Below, in pieces: positions 15,172 through 15,230 of a stretch of DNA of 15,230 bases. This DNA comes from CAYWFU01 sp964457585 (lineage in GTDB: Bacteria; JACRDZ01). Numbering within the stretch: position 1 is the stretch's first letter; each line of letters starts with the position of its first letter. The position numbers and the translations under genes are program-made. Where the stretch lies: the NCBI GenBank assembly GCA_964457585.1, contig CAYWFU010000077.1, positions 1 through 15,230 of the forward strand. Direction: 5' to 3'. The notes under the pieces are model-generated. The model ran no database searches. It was not told the DNA's origin and saw only the letters and a list, made by a program, of their open reading frames with translations.

Positions 15172-15230
15172 AGATACCCTGTGGCAGACAGACTGGGTCA
15201 AATCAATTTTGGAATTTTTTTAAAAAACGA

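Noticed and set aside
15146..15223. A 25-codon frame overlapping the end of der, with a protein-like composition
   Set aside because: It is very short, lacks a ribosome site, and der is complete with a normal C-terminus, so there is no sign of a frameshift.
15168..15230. Next gene starting at the ATGA overlap with der, or at GTG 15181
   Set aside because: Only about 20 codons are visible in either frame. Neither is recognisable nor preceded by a good ribosome site, so no feature can be supported.
1..15230. CRISPR arrays and tRNA or rRNA genes
   Set aside because: I saw no regularly spaced direct repeats, no T-loop-like GTTCRANYC segments with a cloverleaf, and no rRNA-like stretches on either strand.

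Overview
The window is AT-rich bacterial DNA. The host is clearly a bacterium: it has the bacteria-specific GTPase Der, a Wza/KpsD-type export protein, a polyprenyl-phosphate sugar-phosphate transferase, an exosortase with EpsI, sigma70-type promoters and Shine-Dalgarno sites. The export protein, a beta-barrel-like protein and several lipoproteins point to a two-membrane (diderm) cell. I cannot name the phylum from this sequence.

Layout. On the left, a long minus-strand gene runs off the window edge and encodes a TPR lipoprotein of the PrsT type. A 237-bp divergent intergenic region follows. It carries two back-to-back extended -10 promoters and, in the prsT leader, an inverted repeat built from GGTTAAGG-like units. 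From 2298 to 15171 eleven plus-strand genes lie almost end to end. They encode a four-domain fibronectin type III lipoprotein, a probable outer-membrane beta-barrel, an SLBB polysaccharide export protein, a GT4 glycosyltransferase, an initiating sugar-phosphate transferase, an exosortase, EpsI, a GalE-like epimerase, O-phosphoseryl-tRNA synthetase (SepRS), a TPR lipoprotein with an SLH-like tail, and Der. Only one junction is open: 8367-8634, between the sugar transferase and the exosortase. It holds a 181-bp near-perfect palindrome and a second nested palindrome, bracketed by a 13-bp direct repeat. This looks like an insertion into an originally tight operon.

The genes from 2298 to 11054, plus prsT, form an exopolysaccharide/exosortase locus: initiation on undecaprenyl phosphate, glycosyl transfer, sugar-nucleotide supply, outer-membrane export, and an exosortase/EpsI pair that normally processes C-terminally sorted surface proteins. 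No obvious PEP-CTERM substrate is in the window.

The stand-out is the gene at 11070-12638. It is a full-length, apparently intact SepRS, the enzyme that charges tRNA-Cys with phosphoserine in the indirect cysteine pathway of methanogens. Here it sits in an ordinary bacterial operon between surface-polysaccharide genes and der. Its phosphate-binding residues are kept, but a motif 1 proline and an anticodon-contacting acidic pair appear changed. The partner enzyme SepCysS is not in the window.
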